Below, piece after piece: positions 18,981 to 27,513 of a DNA stretch of 64,000 bases. The translations under genes and the position numbers were made by a program. Positions within the stretch are counted from its first letter, which is position 1. The number at the start of each line of letters is the position of its first letter. The DNA is from Ardenticatenaceae bacterium. Lineage in GTDB: Bacteria; Chloroflexota; Anaerolineae; Promineifilales; Promineifilaceae. Below the pieces are notes generated by a model. It was not told the DNA's origin. It saw only the letters and a list, made by a program, of their open reading frames with translations, and ran no database searches. The stretch spans positions 117,189-181,188 of the forward strand of contig WYBM01000060.1 of the NCBI GenBank assembly GCA_011525915.1, given 5' to 3'.

Positions 18981-19008
18981 ATTGTATAAAAAAGTGCTGT
19001 CCCGGCAA
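18981..19008 (-). promoter_or_regulatory. Possible promoter of the hsd operon
   Basis: On the minus strand TTGCCG (19008-19003) and TACAAT (18986-18981) are 16 bp apart, about 105 bp before the chosen hsdM start. The match is moderate and no other strong candidate is seen. Confidence 0.4.
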
Positions 19009-19077
19009 TACGGCCCCTAAAGGCTGAATGGACTCGCCCGATTAAAATAGCATAAACTGTACAACTTTGCTACCAGG

Positions 19078-19103
19078 AAAAAGGCCGCCATGGCTGATGG
19101 CCT
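19078..19103 (-). terminator. Hairpin with T-tract upstream of hsdM
   Basis: A GGCC/CCAT-based hairpin at 19083-19103 is followed on the minus strand by TTTTTCC. It would insulate the hsd operon from transcription coming out of the IS remnant region. The stem is imperfect. Confidence 0.4.
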
Positions 19104-19251
19104 CTAACGGGCGTTGACCAACACGAGGAGAGGGGCGGCAGAGGACATCCGGTGTCACCGCCCTCTGCCTGCCCGATCGGTCGTTCCAGTCGCGTTTTTT
19201 GTGCCAGTTTTAGGGGAGGACGCACTATCTCCAACGCCGTTTCCTTGTGTT

Positions 19252-19511
19252 GTTAATCGGGTAGGGTGTCAATGGCGCATGTTGCCCCATGACCTACCAC
19301 CCTGGCAAACGGTTTATTATCATCGTCGCAAATGGCGCAAAAGGGGGCTGTGGGAAAAGTGAACAAAAACCTGCGCGAGAAGATACGACAACGAGAAGGA
19401 CAAAAAGCGACCCCCAGCGCCGCTATCGTTAATGCCCAATCGGTCAAAACAGCCTTGGTCAAAGGGAAAAGAGGGTATGATGCGGCAAGCAGGGCTCGTT
19501 TAAAACCATAG
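19252..19511 (+). pseudogene. IS5-family transposase remnant
   Basis: Two reading frames on the plus strand together give the N-terminal part of an IS5-type DDE transposase. First comes GCQWRMLPHDLPPWQTVYYH with the following RRKWRKRGLWEK. After a frameshift near 19360 comes NLREKIRQREGQKATPSAAI, then the site where the first catalytic Asp is usual (xSQSVKT) but here reads NAQSVKT. A stop codon ends it at 19511. About 85 codons out of an expected 250-300 remain, and no terminal inverted repeats are obvious. The rest of 18975-19750 shows only a weak palindromic stretch near 19610-19670. Confidence 0.75.
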
Positions 19512-19751
19512 CACAATGTGAGTTTACCGCTCATAGCATGACCTTATGATAAGATATGTTGAACAGGTCTTCAAGCTGTCGAACCTATCGACAGTGGGTT
19601 GGTATGGCGCCGTGTAAGGGCACAAAAAGGACTGAAGCCCTGCAAACAAGCGGAGCTTTTTGGTTTAAGACCGTGGTGAATTGCTAATTTTGAGTGAATC
19701 ATCCACAATTCACCATGAAGGATTTACAATTTACAGTTTCTGGAGGTCATC

Positions 19752-20792
19752 ATGCGGTTAGGATTGATGTTGGGCTATGCGGGGCGGCGGATTGAGCTGC
19801 CCGTTGAACTGGTACAGGAAGCAGACCGTCTGGGGGTGTATACCGTCTGGACGGCCGAGGCGTATGGTTCAGATGCGGTGTCGCCGCTGGCCTGGCTGGG
19901 GGCACTGACCCAAAATATACGGCTGGGTACAGCCATTATGCAGATGCCAGGGCGGACGCCGGCCAACGCTGCCATGACAGCCATGACCTTACATCAACTG
20001 TCAAACGGCCGTTTCCTTTTGGGGTTAGGTCTCTCTGGGCCCCAAGTGGTCGAAGGCTGGCACGGGCAAAGTTATACACAGCCGCTTACCCGTACCCGCG
20101 AATATGTGAGCATTTTGCGCCACATATTTGCCCGCGAAGAGCGGCTGACGTTTGAAGGCAAACTGTACCAGATCCCTTACCAGGGTGACGACGCTACCGG
20201 CCTGGGTAAGCCATTAAAAAGCACACTGGAAGCCGCCCCAGACATTCCCATTTACCTGGCCGCCATTGGCCCTAAAAATGTAGAACTCACCGCAGAAATT
20301 GCTGATGGTTGGCTGCCCATCTTTTTCTCGCCACAAAAGTACGAAGAGATTTATAAACCCCACATAGAGGCTGGTTTTGCCAAGGCCGGTAACGGCAAAA
20401 GCGTGGCCAACTTTGACATTGCGCCCACGGTTTCCGTGGTAATTAATGATAATCTGGATATTTGTTACAACATGTTACGGCCGTTGCTGGCGCTGTATGT
20501 TGGTGGTATGGGGGCCAAGGGCAAAAACTTCTACAATGACCTGGCCGGTCGCTATGGCTACGAAGCAGAGGCCGCCGACATCCAGGAACTGTATCTTTCT
20601 GGCAAACAGGGAGAAGCGATGATGAAAGTGCCGCCAGCCCTCATTGATGATGTGGCCCTGGTTGGTCCACGCGCCCGGGTGAAAGAACGGCTCTCCTTGT
20701 GGCTTAACGCTCCTCTCACCACCATGAACATCACCGTCTTTGATGTAGAAACGCTGCGCATCATGGTAGAATTATTGGCAGAATTGGCATAG
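19752..20792 (+). CDS. LLM-class F420-dependent oxidoreductase
   Basis: This 346-residue TIM-barrel protein belongs to the luciferase-like monooxygenase superfamily, most like F420-dependent members. It has MRLGLMLGY at the first strand, ADRLGVYTVWTAEAYGSDA, an IRLGTAIMQMPGRTP strand and GRFLLGLGLSGPQVVEGWHG, the usual loop arrangement for a deazaflavin or flavin. No substrate can be named. A GGAGG ribosome site precedes the ATG. It is a single-gene unit, followed by an intergenic palindromic element. Confidence 0.88.
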   Translation: MRLGLMLGYAGRRIELPVELVQEADRLGVYTVWTAEAYGSDAVSPLAWLGALTQNIRLGTAIMQMPGRTPANAAMTAMTLHQLSNGRFLLGLGLSGPQVVEGWHGQSYTQPLTRTREYVSILRHIFAREERLTFEGKLYQIPYQGDDATGLGKPLKSTLEAAPDIPIYLAAIGPKNVELTAEIADGWLPIFFSPQKYEEIYKPHIEAGFAKAGNGKSVANFDIAPTVSVVINDNLDICYNMLRPLLALYVGGMGAKGKNFYNDLAGRYGYEAEAADIQELYLSGKQGEAMMKVPPALIDDVALVGPRARVKERLSLWLNAPLTTMNITVFDVETLRIMVELLAELA

Positions 20793-20807
20793 GAGACCTG
20801 GCTGAAG

Positions 20808-20866
20808 TTAGGTAATCGGCAACAATAATTCAGAAACAAAATCGCTTTAGGCGTTGCCGATTCCTC
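20808..20866. repeat. Palindromic intergenic element, left copy
   Basis: Arms AATCGGCAAC and GTTGCCGATT form a stem of about 12 bp. The first 15 bases (TTAGGTAATCGGCAA, 20808-20822) recur exactly, inverted, at 23323-23337 on the other side of the elp3-GNAT pair. Confidence 0.8.
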
Positions 20867-20870
20867 GAAG

Positions 20871-20919
20871 AAACCGCAAAAATCTGGTGCGCTGGATTTG
20901 CGAAAACTTTTTGCGGTTT
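20871..20919. terminator. Perfect 12-bp inverted repeat
   Basis: AAACCGCAAAAA (20871-20882) and TTTTTGCGGTTT (20908-20919) form a hairpin after the LLM gene and before elp3. It may terminate transcription, but there is no T-tract beyond the stem itself. Confidence 0.45.
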
Positions 20920-21020
20920 ACCTAAGATAGAACTGACCATAACAGTCCGGGTTAGATTACGCTTTCGTTAGCCTGATCATATTCTGATGACACCTATGCT
21001 GTAATAAAGCCTGAAATCTG

Positions 21021-22694
21021 ATGAAAAAGTACGAAGCAAACACCATCCCCCCCCCAGAAGACGTGCAGGCCCAGGCGGCCGAATGGTTGGCGCAGCATGA
21101 ACCGGTGACCCTGGCGCCGGCTTTGGAGCCACTGTTTGTACAGTTGGTACAGGAGTTGGAACAAACACGGCCGTTAACCGGCAAAAAGTACCAGCATCTG
21201 ATCCGCACCTACACCAGGCGGGGGCTGCCCTGGCTGGGCAAGAGTGATGTGTTGCATCTGTATGAGCAGCTATGTGATGACGGCCGTCTTACATACAACC
21301 CTGACTTTGTCACACATTTGCAGAAAAAACCCACCCGCAGCCAGGCCGGTGTCACCGTGGTTACCGTACTGACCAAACCTTACCCCTGCCCCGGCGAATG
21401 CATCTTCTGCCCTACCGATGTGCGTATGCCCAAAAGTTACCTGCATGATGAGCCGGGCGCACAGCGCGCCGAACGTCACGGCTTTGACCCTTATGCCCAA
21501 ACGGCCGCCCGCATTCAAGCCCTGGAACAAATCGGCCATCCGGCAGAAAAAATAGAGCTGCTCATTCTAGGGGGCACATGGTCCAGTTATCGCCGTGACT
21601 ACCAGGCATGGTTTGTCCAACGCTGTCTGGATGCTATGAATGGCCAGGATTCAGCCACACTGGCCGAAGCGCAAGCCAAGAACGCCGTCGGCCCGCGCCG
21701 CAATGTAGGCCTGGTGGTAGAAACACGGCAAGACTTTATCACCCCAGATGAACTACGCTGGTTCCGCACGCTGGGTGTCACCAAAGTGCAGGTGGGTATT
21801 CAAAGTCTGGATGACCATATTCTGGACATCAACAAACGCGGCCATAATGTGCAATCTACCCGTGACGCCTTCCGCCAGTTACGGTTGGCCGGGTTCAAAG
21901 TTCACGGCCACTGGATGGCTAACCTGCTGGGCGCTACCCCAGAAAGTGACCGCCAGGATTTTGCCCGGCTGTGGGCTGATCCGGCCATTCGCCCAGACGA
22001 ACTCAAAATTTATCCCTGCATGTTGGTGGAAAACGCCGACCTATACGCCTATTGGCAGCGCGGTGAATACCACCCTTATGATGAAGAAACGCTCACGGCG
22101 TTGCTAACCGACTGTCTGACACAGGTGCCCCGTTACGTGCGTGTCAACCGTGTCATCCGTGACTTCCCCACAACCAACGTGGTGGCGGGCAACAAAAAAG
22201 CCAATCTGCGTCAGGTGGCCACACAGCACGCCGAGCAGCGCGGCCAAAAGTTACAAGATATACGCGCCCGCGAGGTCCGGCGTGATGAGGTATATCGCAG
22301 TGACCTGCACCTGCGCCTGACCACATATGAGACAGATGCCACCACCGAGCATTTCCTGAGCTTGGAAACAGAGGATGATCGGCTGGCCGGCTTTCTGCGC
22401 CTCTCATTCCCTATGGCCAACCAAGACCTGCCCATTCCGGAACTGGCCGGGCATGCTATGATCCGTGAGGTACATGTATACGGTCCGGCGCTAAATTTGG
22501 GTGACGACAGCGAAGGGGAAGCCCAGCATATGGGCCTGGGGTCGGAACTGATCATCAGGGCAAAAGAGATGGCCCAAACCGCCGGTTTCCCGAAGATCGC
22601 TGTTATCAGCGCTATTGGCACACGTGAGTATTACCGCAAGTATCATGGCTTTGAGATGGACGGGCTGTATATGACGGCCGTCTTACCATCATGA
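21021..22694 (+). CDS. ELP3-like tRNA uridine-34 modification enzyme
   Basis: This 557-residue protein combines a radical SAM domain and a C-terminal GNAT acetyltransferase, the bacterial/archaeal form of Elongator subunit 3. The radical SAM cluster ligands are Cys123, Cys127 and Cys130 (CPGECIFCP). Later landmarks are ELLILGGTWSSY, VGIQSLDDHILDINKRGH and the lysine-rich active-site region near TTNVVAGNKKANLRQ. The GNAT part contains HMGLGSELIIRAKEMA and EYYRKYHGFEMDG. It would carboxymethylate the wobble uridine of tRNA. A second GNAT gene starts inside its stop codon, suggesting a functional pair. Confidence 0.93.
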   Translation: MKKYEANTIPPPEDVQAQAAEWLAQHEPVTLAPALEPLFVQLVQELEQTRPLTGKKYQHLIRTYTRRGLPWLGKSDVLHLYEQLCDDGRLTYNPDFVTHLQKKPTRSQAGVTVVTVLTKPYPCPGECIFCPTDVRMPKSYLHDEPGAQRAERHGFDPYAQTAARIQALEQIGHPAEKIELLILGGTWSSYRRDYQAWFVQRCLDAMNGQDSATLAEAQAKNAVGPRRNVGLVVETRQDFITPDELRWFRTLGVTKVQVGIQSLDDHILDINKRGHNVQSTRDAFRQLRLAGFKVHGHWMANLLGATPESDRQDFARLWADPAIRPDELKIYPCMLVENADLYAYWQRGEYHPYDEETLTALLTDCLTQVPRYVRVNRVIRDFPTTNVVAGNKKANLRQVATQHAEQRGQKLQDIRAREVRRDEVYRSDLHLRLTTYETDATTEHFLSLETEDDRLAGFLRLSFPMANQDLPIPELAGHAMIREVHVYGPALNLGDDSEGEAQHMGLGSELIIRAKEMAQTAGFPKIAVISAIGTREYYRKYHGFEMDGLYMTAVLPS

Positions 22695-23173
22695 AAGTTT
22701 ATTATCTGGAGATGCATTCACCAGAGGCGCTCCGGCCAAAATACACCAACGATCTTGAGTTTCGGATATTGGAAACGGCCGTGCGCCAATGGCAGTTTAA
22801 CAAATATCTTTATGCCCTGGTTGGTCATGACTGGCAGTGGGTAGATAAGTTGGGCTGGGCCGATGCCCAGTGGCGCGCCTACGCCGAGGCTGACAATCTG
22901 CGTACCTGGGTAGCTTACAAAGGGGGCACACCCGCCGGCTACTTTGAACTAGAAGCACAAGAAGGCACCAACGTAGAAATTGCTTACTTTGGCTTGGCGC
23001 CGGGCTTTATGGGGCAGGGTTTTGGGGGAGCGTTACTCACAGAAGCCATTACCCAGGCATGGGGGTGGGGGGCCAGGCGCGTCTGGGTGCATACCTGCAC
23101 CCTGGACCACCCCGATGCCTTAGCCAATTATCAGGCGCGGGGTTTTACGCTGTATAACACCATAGAAACGTAA
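22691..23173 (+). CDS. GNAT-family N-acetyltransferase
   Basis: This 160-residue GNAT protein has the acetyl-CoA-binding loop in GLAPGFMGQGFGGALL (about residues 101-116) and the later strand with VHTCTLDHPDALANYQARGF typical of the fold. It overlaps the elp3 stop by four bases (ATGA). The acceptor is unknown. Co-translation with elp3 could indicate a role in RNA or ribosome modification, but that is inference. Confidence 0.88.
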   Translation: MKVYYLEMHSPEALRPKYTNDLEFRILETAVRQWQFNKYLYALVGHDWQWVDKLGWADAQWRAYAEADNLRTWVAYKGGTPAGYFELEAQEGTNVEIAYFGLAPGFMGQGFGGALLTEAITQAWGWGARRVWVHTCTLDHPDALANYQARGFTLYNTIET

Positions 23174-23223
23174 AACAGGCCACGTATAGGTTAACCACAA
23201 GGGTGCGGTTAACTTTCTTGTAT

Positions 23224-23257
23224 CAGTTTTCAGTCATCAGTGACCAGTTTTCAGTGC
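23224..23257. repeat. CAGT-rich intergenic repeat
   Basis: Several CAGT/TCAG-type heptads in a row lie between the convergent GNAT and coaD genes. They belong to the same degenerate family seen at 23945, 29237, 45850, 46595 and 53323. Confidence 0.7.
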
Positions 23258-23281
23258 TGGCCTACCTCTGGAAATACTCGA

Positions 23282-23337
23282 GTAATCGGTCGCGATTCGC
23301 TCGCTCTTTTTCCAAAGACTTTTTGCCGATTACCTAA
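23282..23337. repeat. Palindromic intergenic element, right copy
   Basis: GTAATCGG and CCGATTAC arms enclose a loop of about 40 nt. The outer 15 bases (23323-23337) are the exact inverse of those at 20808-20822, and they run into the coaD stop codon at 23334-23336. Confidence 0.75.
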
Positions 23338-23867
23338 TCCCGTAAAGGCACCGGGCGGTTAAATTCATGGGGTGGACGGCCGTTAAACCGGGCATACAAC
23401 GCCGCAGCCACATTAGGCGGCACCATGCTGCTCACATCTCCACCCAAAGAGGCGATCTCCCGCACCGTCGTGCCGCTGAGAAAGGTATGTTCCTCATCGG
23501 TAATCAGGCTCACCGTCTCAATTTCCGGCGCCAGCCGCTTGTTAGCCAGGGCCAGCCGAAATTCAAACTCAAAATCTGAAAAGACGCGCAGCCCACGTAC
23601 AAATACCTGTGCGCCTACCTGCCGCGCAAAATCTACCGTCAGCCCGGTAAATGGCACGACCCGAATGTTGTCCAGCACCCCTAAAGCGCTCTCAATCATT
23701 TCTACACGTTCCTCAACGGAAAAGAGCAGCGACTTGGTGGGCATGTTATGGTCATACACGGCCACCACCAGCTCGTCAAAAATCACGGCCGCACGCTTCA
23801 TTAAATCCACGTGGCCATAATGAACCGGGTCAAAGGTACCGGGGTATAGAGCGCGTTTGGTTTTCAT
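23334..23867 (-). CDS. coaD: Phosphopantetheine adenylyltransferase
   Basis: This 177-residue nucleotidyltransferase of coenzyme A biosynthesis joins AMP to 4-phosphopantetheine. The T/HxGH nucleotide-binding motif is in GTFDPVHYGH (10-19). The substrate-side VRGLR and the C-terminal HTFLSGTTVREIASLGGDVS segment are present; the usual ISSS is LSGT here. The family is normally 155-170 residues, and the extra length is a Pro-rich C-terminal tail. It is the last gene of the minus-strand block that begins upstream with asp23 and mvk, but a 200-bp repeat-containing spacer separates it from recG. Confidence 0.95.
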   Translation of the reverse strand: MKTKRALYPGTFDPVHYGHVDLMKRAAVIFDELVVAVYDHNMPTKSLLFSVEERVEMIESALGVLDNIRVVPFTGLTVDFARQVGAQVFVRGLRVFSDFEFEFRLALANKRLAPEIETVSLITDEEHTFLSGTTVREIASLGGDVSSMVPPNVAAALYARFNGRPPHEFNRPVPLRD

Positions 23868-23944
23868 ATCAGTGGGATTCCTCTTTTTTATTGGTGGCAG
23901 GCACTTTGGGGTCGTTCAAAACAACTTTGGACTTTTGCCAGGTA

Positions 23945-23979
23945 ATCAGTATCTAGTCATCAGTGTCCAGTAATCAGTC
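23945..23979. repeat. CAGT-rich intergenic repeat
   Basis: Runs of ATCAGT/CCAGT lie between coaD and recG. The rest of the 23868-24067 spacer shows no gene. Confidence 0.65.
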
Positions 23980-24067
23980 AGGAAGAACGCCCAACTGAAC
24001 AGTGATCACTTTAAAACAGCAAGTTCATTGTAAACGAGCCCTTTGGAAATGGCTACTACCTTATGGG

Positions 24068-26566
24068 TTAACTAACGTCTGCCGCATCTGCCCAGAATTG
24101 GGCCACACGATCTCGTAACAGTTGATGTTCTGGCTTTGCCAGCAGCGGGTCATCGGCAAAGATGGTGCGGGCTTCTTGCTGCGCCTTCTCCAGCATTTCC
24201 ATATCAAGCAGCGAGGCCAGCCGCAGCTCTGGCAGGCCGCTTTGCCGCCGGCCAAAAAATTCGCCCGGCCCGCGCAGTTCCAAATCTTTCTCTGCCAGTG
24301 CAAAGCCGTCGTTGGTTTTTTCCAGGGCCGCCAGACGCTCGCCCGCTTCGTCTGATTCGCTGTCGGCGATGAGCAGACAGTATGATTGGTATTCACCACG
24401 CCCTACCCGGCCGCGGAATTGGTGCAGTTGGGCCAGGCCAAAACGGTTGGCCCCCTCAATGAGCATCACGGTGGCGTTGGGCACGTCTACCCCTACTTCA
24501 ATAACAGAGGTGGAAACCAGAATATCCAGCTCACCTTCTTTAAAGGCGCGCATAGCTGCTTCTTTATCGGCCGCAGAGAGACGGCCGTGTACCAACCCTA
24601 CACGCAAATCCGGGAATACTTGCTCGTCCAGCCGCTGATGATCGGCCACTGCGGCCTTTGCCTCTACCTTGTCTGACTCTTCCACTAAGGGGTAAATGAC
24701 ATAAGCCTGCCGCCCCTGCGCCACTTCTTTACGAATAAAGGTGTAAGCCCGCTCCCGATCCCGCCCCGGCAGCCAGCGGGTTTTGATCTCCTGGCGCCCT
24801 GGCGGCATCTCATCCAAAATGGACACATCCAGGTCCCCATAAAGCGATAATGCCAGGGTGCGGGGAATGGGCGTAGCCGACATAGATAACAGGTGTGGAT
24901 TAACCTTGTCACCTATACCTGTACCCTTGTCCCGCAGAGCCTGCCGTTGATCCACGCCAAAGCGGTGCTGCTCATCAATCACAGCCAGCGCCAGGTTGTG
25001 GAACTGCACATGTTCTTGAATCAGCGCATGTGTGCCGATGGCCACCTGGATGCTGCCGTCGGCCAGCCCGGCCAGGATTTGCTCGCGGGCCACGGCCGGA
25101 GTACTGCCCGTCAGCAAGCCGGTGGTGACGCCAAATTGGGTCAGCAGTTTGCTAAGGCCCTGGTAATGTTGTTCGGCCAGGATCTCCGTGGGCGCCATCA
25201 GCGCCGCCTGATGGCCAACACTGGCCACACAGAGCATAGCGGCCGCAGCCACCAATGTCTTGCCGGCACCCACGTCCCCTTGCAGCAGGCGGTTCATAGG
25301 TACGGTGGCGATCATGTCGGCGGCAATTTCATCAATAACACGCTGCTGCGCCCCGGTAAGTTCAAAGGGCAGGGCATTACGAAAACGCACCATCACGGCC
25401 GGGTCGGCTTCGATTTTGTGGCTGGGCTGTGACTGCCAATCATAGCGGCTGGCCTGCATGCCCAATTGCAGCAAGAACAGTTCATCAAAGATAAGGCGAC
25501 GACGGCCGTTGTGCAGTTCCTGCTGGCTGTCTGGAAAATGGGTTTGCTCCAGGGCTACCGGCAGCATATCCAGGTTCTGGCGGTCACGCATGCTTTGTGG
25601 CAGTGGGTCTGGTACACGGGCGGCCCATTGGTCTACGGCCGTGTGCATGACCTCACGCATCTTGTTGCCCCCCAACCCCTTGGTCAGAGGGTAAACGGGC
25701 ACAATACGCCGCGTCTTTAAGGGGTCCAGTTCCAGAAATTCCCAGTCGGGTGAATTAAAAACCAACCGTCCCAAAAACTGGTCTACCGTGCCGCTGAGGA
25801 CCACCTGTGTGCCTGCTTTTAACTGCTCAGTGAGCCAGGGCTGATTAAACCAGGTGGCCTGGAGATTCCCCGTACCGTCACTGATGGTACTTTGCACAAT
25901 GACCTGGTTGTTGCGGCTGCGGCGGGCTCGCGTTTCCCAAATGGTGCCAATCACCGTCACCTGTTCGCCATATTGCAGGCGGTTAATCGGCTTCATCAGC
26001 GTGTAATCGTCATAGCGGCGGGGGAAAACATACAGCAGATCCCAGAGGGTGTTGGCGCCTAATTTGGCCAACTGTTCCGCAATTTTAGGGCCAACACCTT
26101 TAAGGGTGGTGACAGATTGGGACAGCCCTTGCGGATCAGGCTCCACCTGTTTATAGGTGCGCTGCCGCCGCGGAGGTTCATCAGGTTCTGAGGCATAGGG
26201 GGGGTCATCAACTTCAGGTTCAGCCACGGCCGTAGCCGCCTTCGCTTCCTGACGTGATGCCGTCCGGGTCTTTGTTTGGGCTGGTTTTTGGCCACCCAAC
26301 CGCTCCTGGCGGCGCTGCAGCTGCATATTTAGGTCACTAATAGCTTTGGCGCGTGCCTCCGGGCCAGGCAGACGGCCATAATCAGACAATACATCGGCGA
26401 TCTGCTCTACCAGGGCGCGGTCTTGTTCATCGGCAACTTCTTCACGCGCCTGCCCCACCCAATAGGTAACAAACTGGCGAATACCGCCGACGACGGCCGT
26501 ATTTTTGTATCCCTGTTTCGTTTCTAAATCCAGTACACGTTGTAATCGGTTAAATGTTCGAGACAT
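24068..26566 (-). CDS. recG: ATP-dependent DNA helicase RecG
   Basis: This 832-residue branch-migration helicase reverses stalled replication forks. After an extra N-terminal region of about 170 residues (low complexity, Lys/Arg/Glu-rich near 110-150), it has the wedge/OB domain (YGEQVTVIGTIWETRARRSR), Walker A GDVGAGKT with Lys436, the DEQH box at 531-534, SATPIPRTLALSLYGDL and the RecG-type helicase motif RGRVGRGEYQSYCLL. The N-terminal extension is common in Chloroflexota and Firmicutes relatives. It lies directly downstream of fakB on the same strand. Confidence 0.97.
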   Translation of the reverse strand: MSRTFNRLQRVLDLETKQGYKNTAVVGGIRQFVTYWVGQAREEVADEQDRALVEQIADVLSDYGRLPGPEARAKAISDLNMQLQRRQERLGGQKPAQTKTRTASRQEAKAATAVAEPEVDDPPYASEPDEPPRRQRTYKQVEPDPQGLSQSVTTLKGVGPKIAEQLAKLGANTLWDLLYVFPRRYDDYTLMKPINRLQYGEQVTVIGTIWETRARRSRNNQVIVQSTISDGTGNLQATWFNQPWLTEQLKAGTQVVLSGTVDQFLGRLVFNSPDWEFLELDPLKTRRIVPVYPLTKGLGGNKMREVMHTAVDQWAARVPDPLPQSMRDRQNLDMLPVALEQTHFPDSQQELHNGRRRLIFDELFLLQLGMQASRYDWQSQPSHKIEADPAVMVRFRNALPFELTGAQQRVIDEIAADMIATVPMNRLLQGDVGAGKTLVAAAAMLCVASVGHQAALMAPTEILAEQHYQGLSKLLTQFGVTTGLLTGSTPAVAREQILAGLADGSIQVAIGTHALIQEHVQFHNLALAVIDEQHRFGVDQRQALRDKGTGIGDKVNPHLLSMSATPIPRTLALSLYGDLDVSILDEMPPGRQEIKTRWLPGRDRERAYTFIRKEVAQGRQAYVIYPLVEESDKVEAKAAVADHQRLDEQVFPDLRVGLVHGRLSAADKEAAMRAFKEGELDILVSTSVIEVGVDVPNATVMLIEGANRFGLAQLHQFRGRVGRGEYQSYCLLIADSESDEAGERLAALEKTNDGFALAEKDLELRGPGEFFGRRQSGLPELRLASLLDMEMLEKAQQEARTIFADDPLLAKPEHQLLRDRVAQFWADAADVS

Positions 26567-26628
26567 ATGGTTTAGGGTATACCCTCAGAAAAGATATCAA
26601 ACAATCTTTTTACATTTGGTGCTGCCTA

Positions 26629-27468
26629 TCATCCGGCAGCTATGGTGGCAAAGCCAATAGCGCCCAGGCCCAGGTGGGCGCCGATAGCCGGGGTGACTTC
26701 AGCAATGATGGGAGGACGACCGTCTGGGAACAAGTGGGCAGACTGCTGCTGCAGTTCTGCGGCTGCTTCCGGCGCACGCACATGCAAAATGGCAATACGC
26801 TCAAAGGGGCTAAACTGGGCCACCAACCGCAGCATCTCTGGCAGCGCCTTCTTGCGCGTGCGCACCCGGGCGATCACATTAATTTCGCCGGCGCTAATCA
26901 TCATCACCGGCTTGATTTGCAGCAGTGTGCCAATGCCAAACTGCGCCCAACTGACACGCCCGCCACGCCGCAGTGACTCCATGGTGTCGATCATGCCAAA
27001 GACGCGGGTGCGGCGGGCACATACGGCCAGCATATTCATCACTTCAGGCAGCGTTTTGCCGGCCGCCAGCGCTTCTGCCGCGGCCATAACCAGCAGCCCG
27101 CCGCCCAACGTGATCTGCTGTGAATCAAAAACATGTACTGGGCAGCTTTGCGCGGCGTCGGCGCCCAGCCGGGCATTATCATAGGTGGCGCTGAGGGCCG
27201 AAGCCAGGTGAATGGAGAGAATGTCCGTTGCCCCTTGACGAGTAAGACTTTCATAGACCGTGGCAAAGGTACCCGGCGCAGGCGCCGCCGTGGTGGGGTA
27301 CGGCTCGTACTTTTCCAGATTCTCATAAAATTCCTGGCGAGAGAGTTCCACACCTTCCTGGTATCCCCTTTCACCGATGTTGACAAAAACAGGCACAACG
27401 GTAATGCCATACGCTTCCACCATGTCAGGGGGCACATCCAGGGCGCTGTCAGTAACAATTTTGATCAT
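26629..27468 (-). CDS. DegV-family fatty-acid-binding protein (FakB-like)
   Basis: This 279-residue DegV protein opens with IVTDSALDVPPDMVEAYGI, has the ligand-loop motif YPTTAAPAPGTF near residues 57-68 (canonical TSQPS-type), and ends in a typical second lobe. DegV proteins present a fatty acid in a closed tunnel to the kinase FakA. The next gene upstream encodes that kinase, so the pair likely makes acyl-phosphate from exogenous or recycled fatty acid. Confidence 0.92.
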   Translation of the reverse strand: MIKIVTDSALDVPPDMVEAYGITVVPVFVNIGERGYQEGVELSRQEFYENLEKYEPYPTTAAPAPGTFATVYESLTRQGATDILSIHLASALSATYDNARLGADAAQSCPVHVFDSQQITLGGGLLVMAAAEALAAGKTLPEVMNMLAVCARRTRVFGMIDTMESLRRGGRVSWAQFGIGTLLQIKPVMMISAGEINVIARVRTRKKALPEMLRLVAQFSPFERIAILHVRAPEAAAELQQQSAHLFPDGRPPIIAEVTPAIGAHLGLGAIGFATIAAG

Positions 27469-27513
27469 GGTGTTGTTAAGCCTTGGGTAATGATGCTGTA
27501 CCCAAGGCCATTG

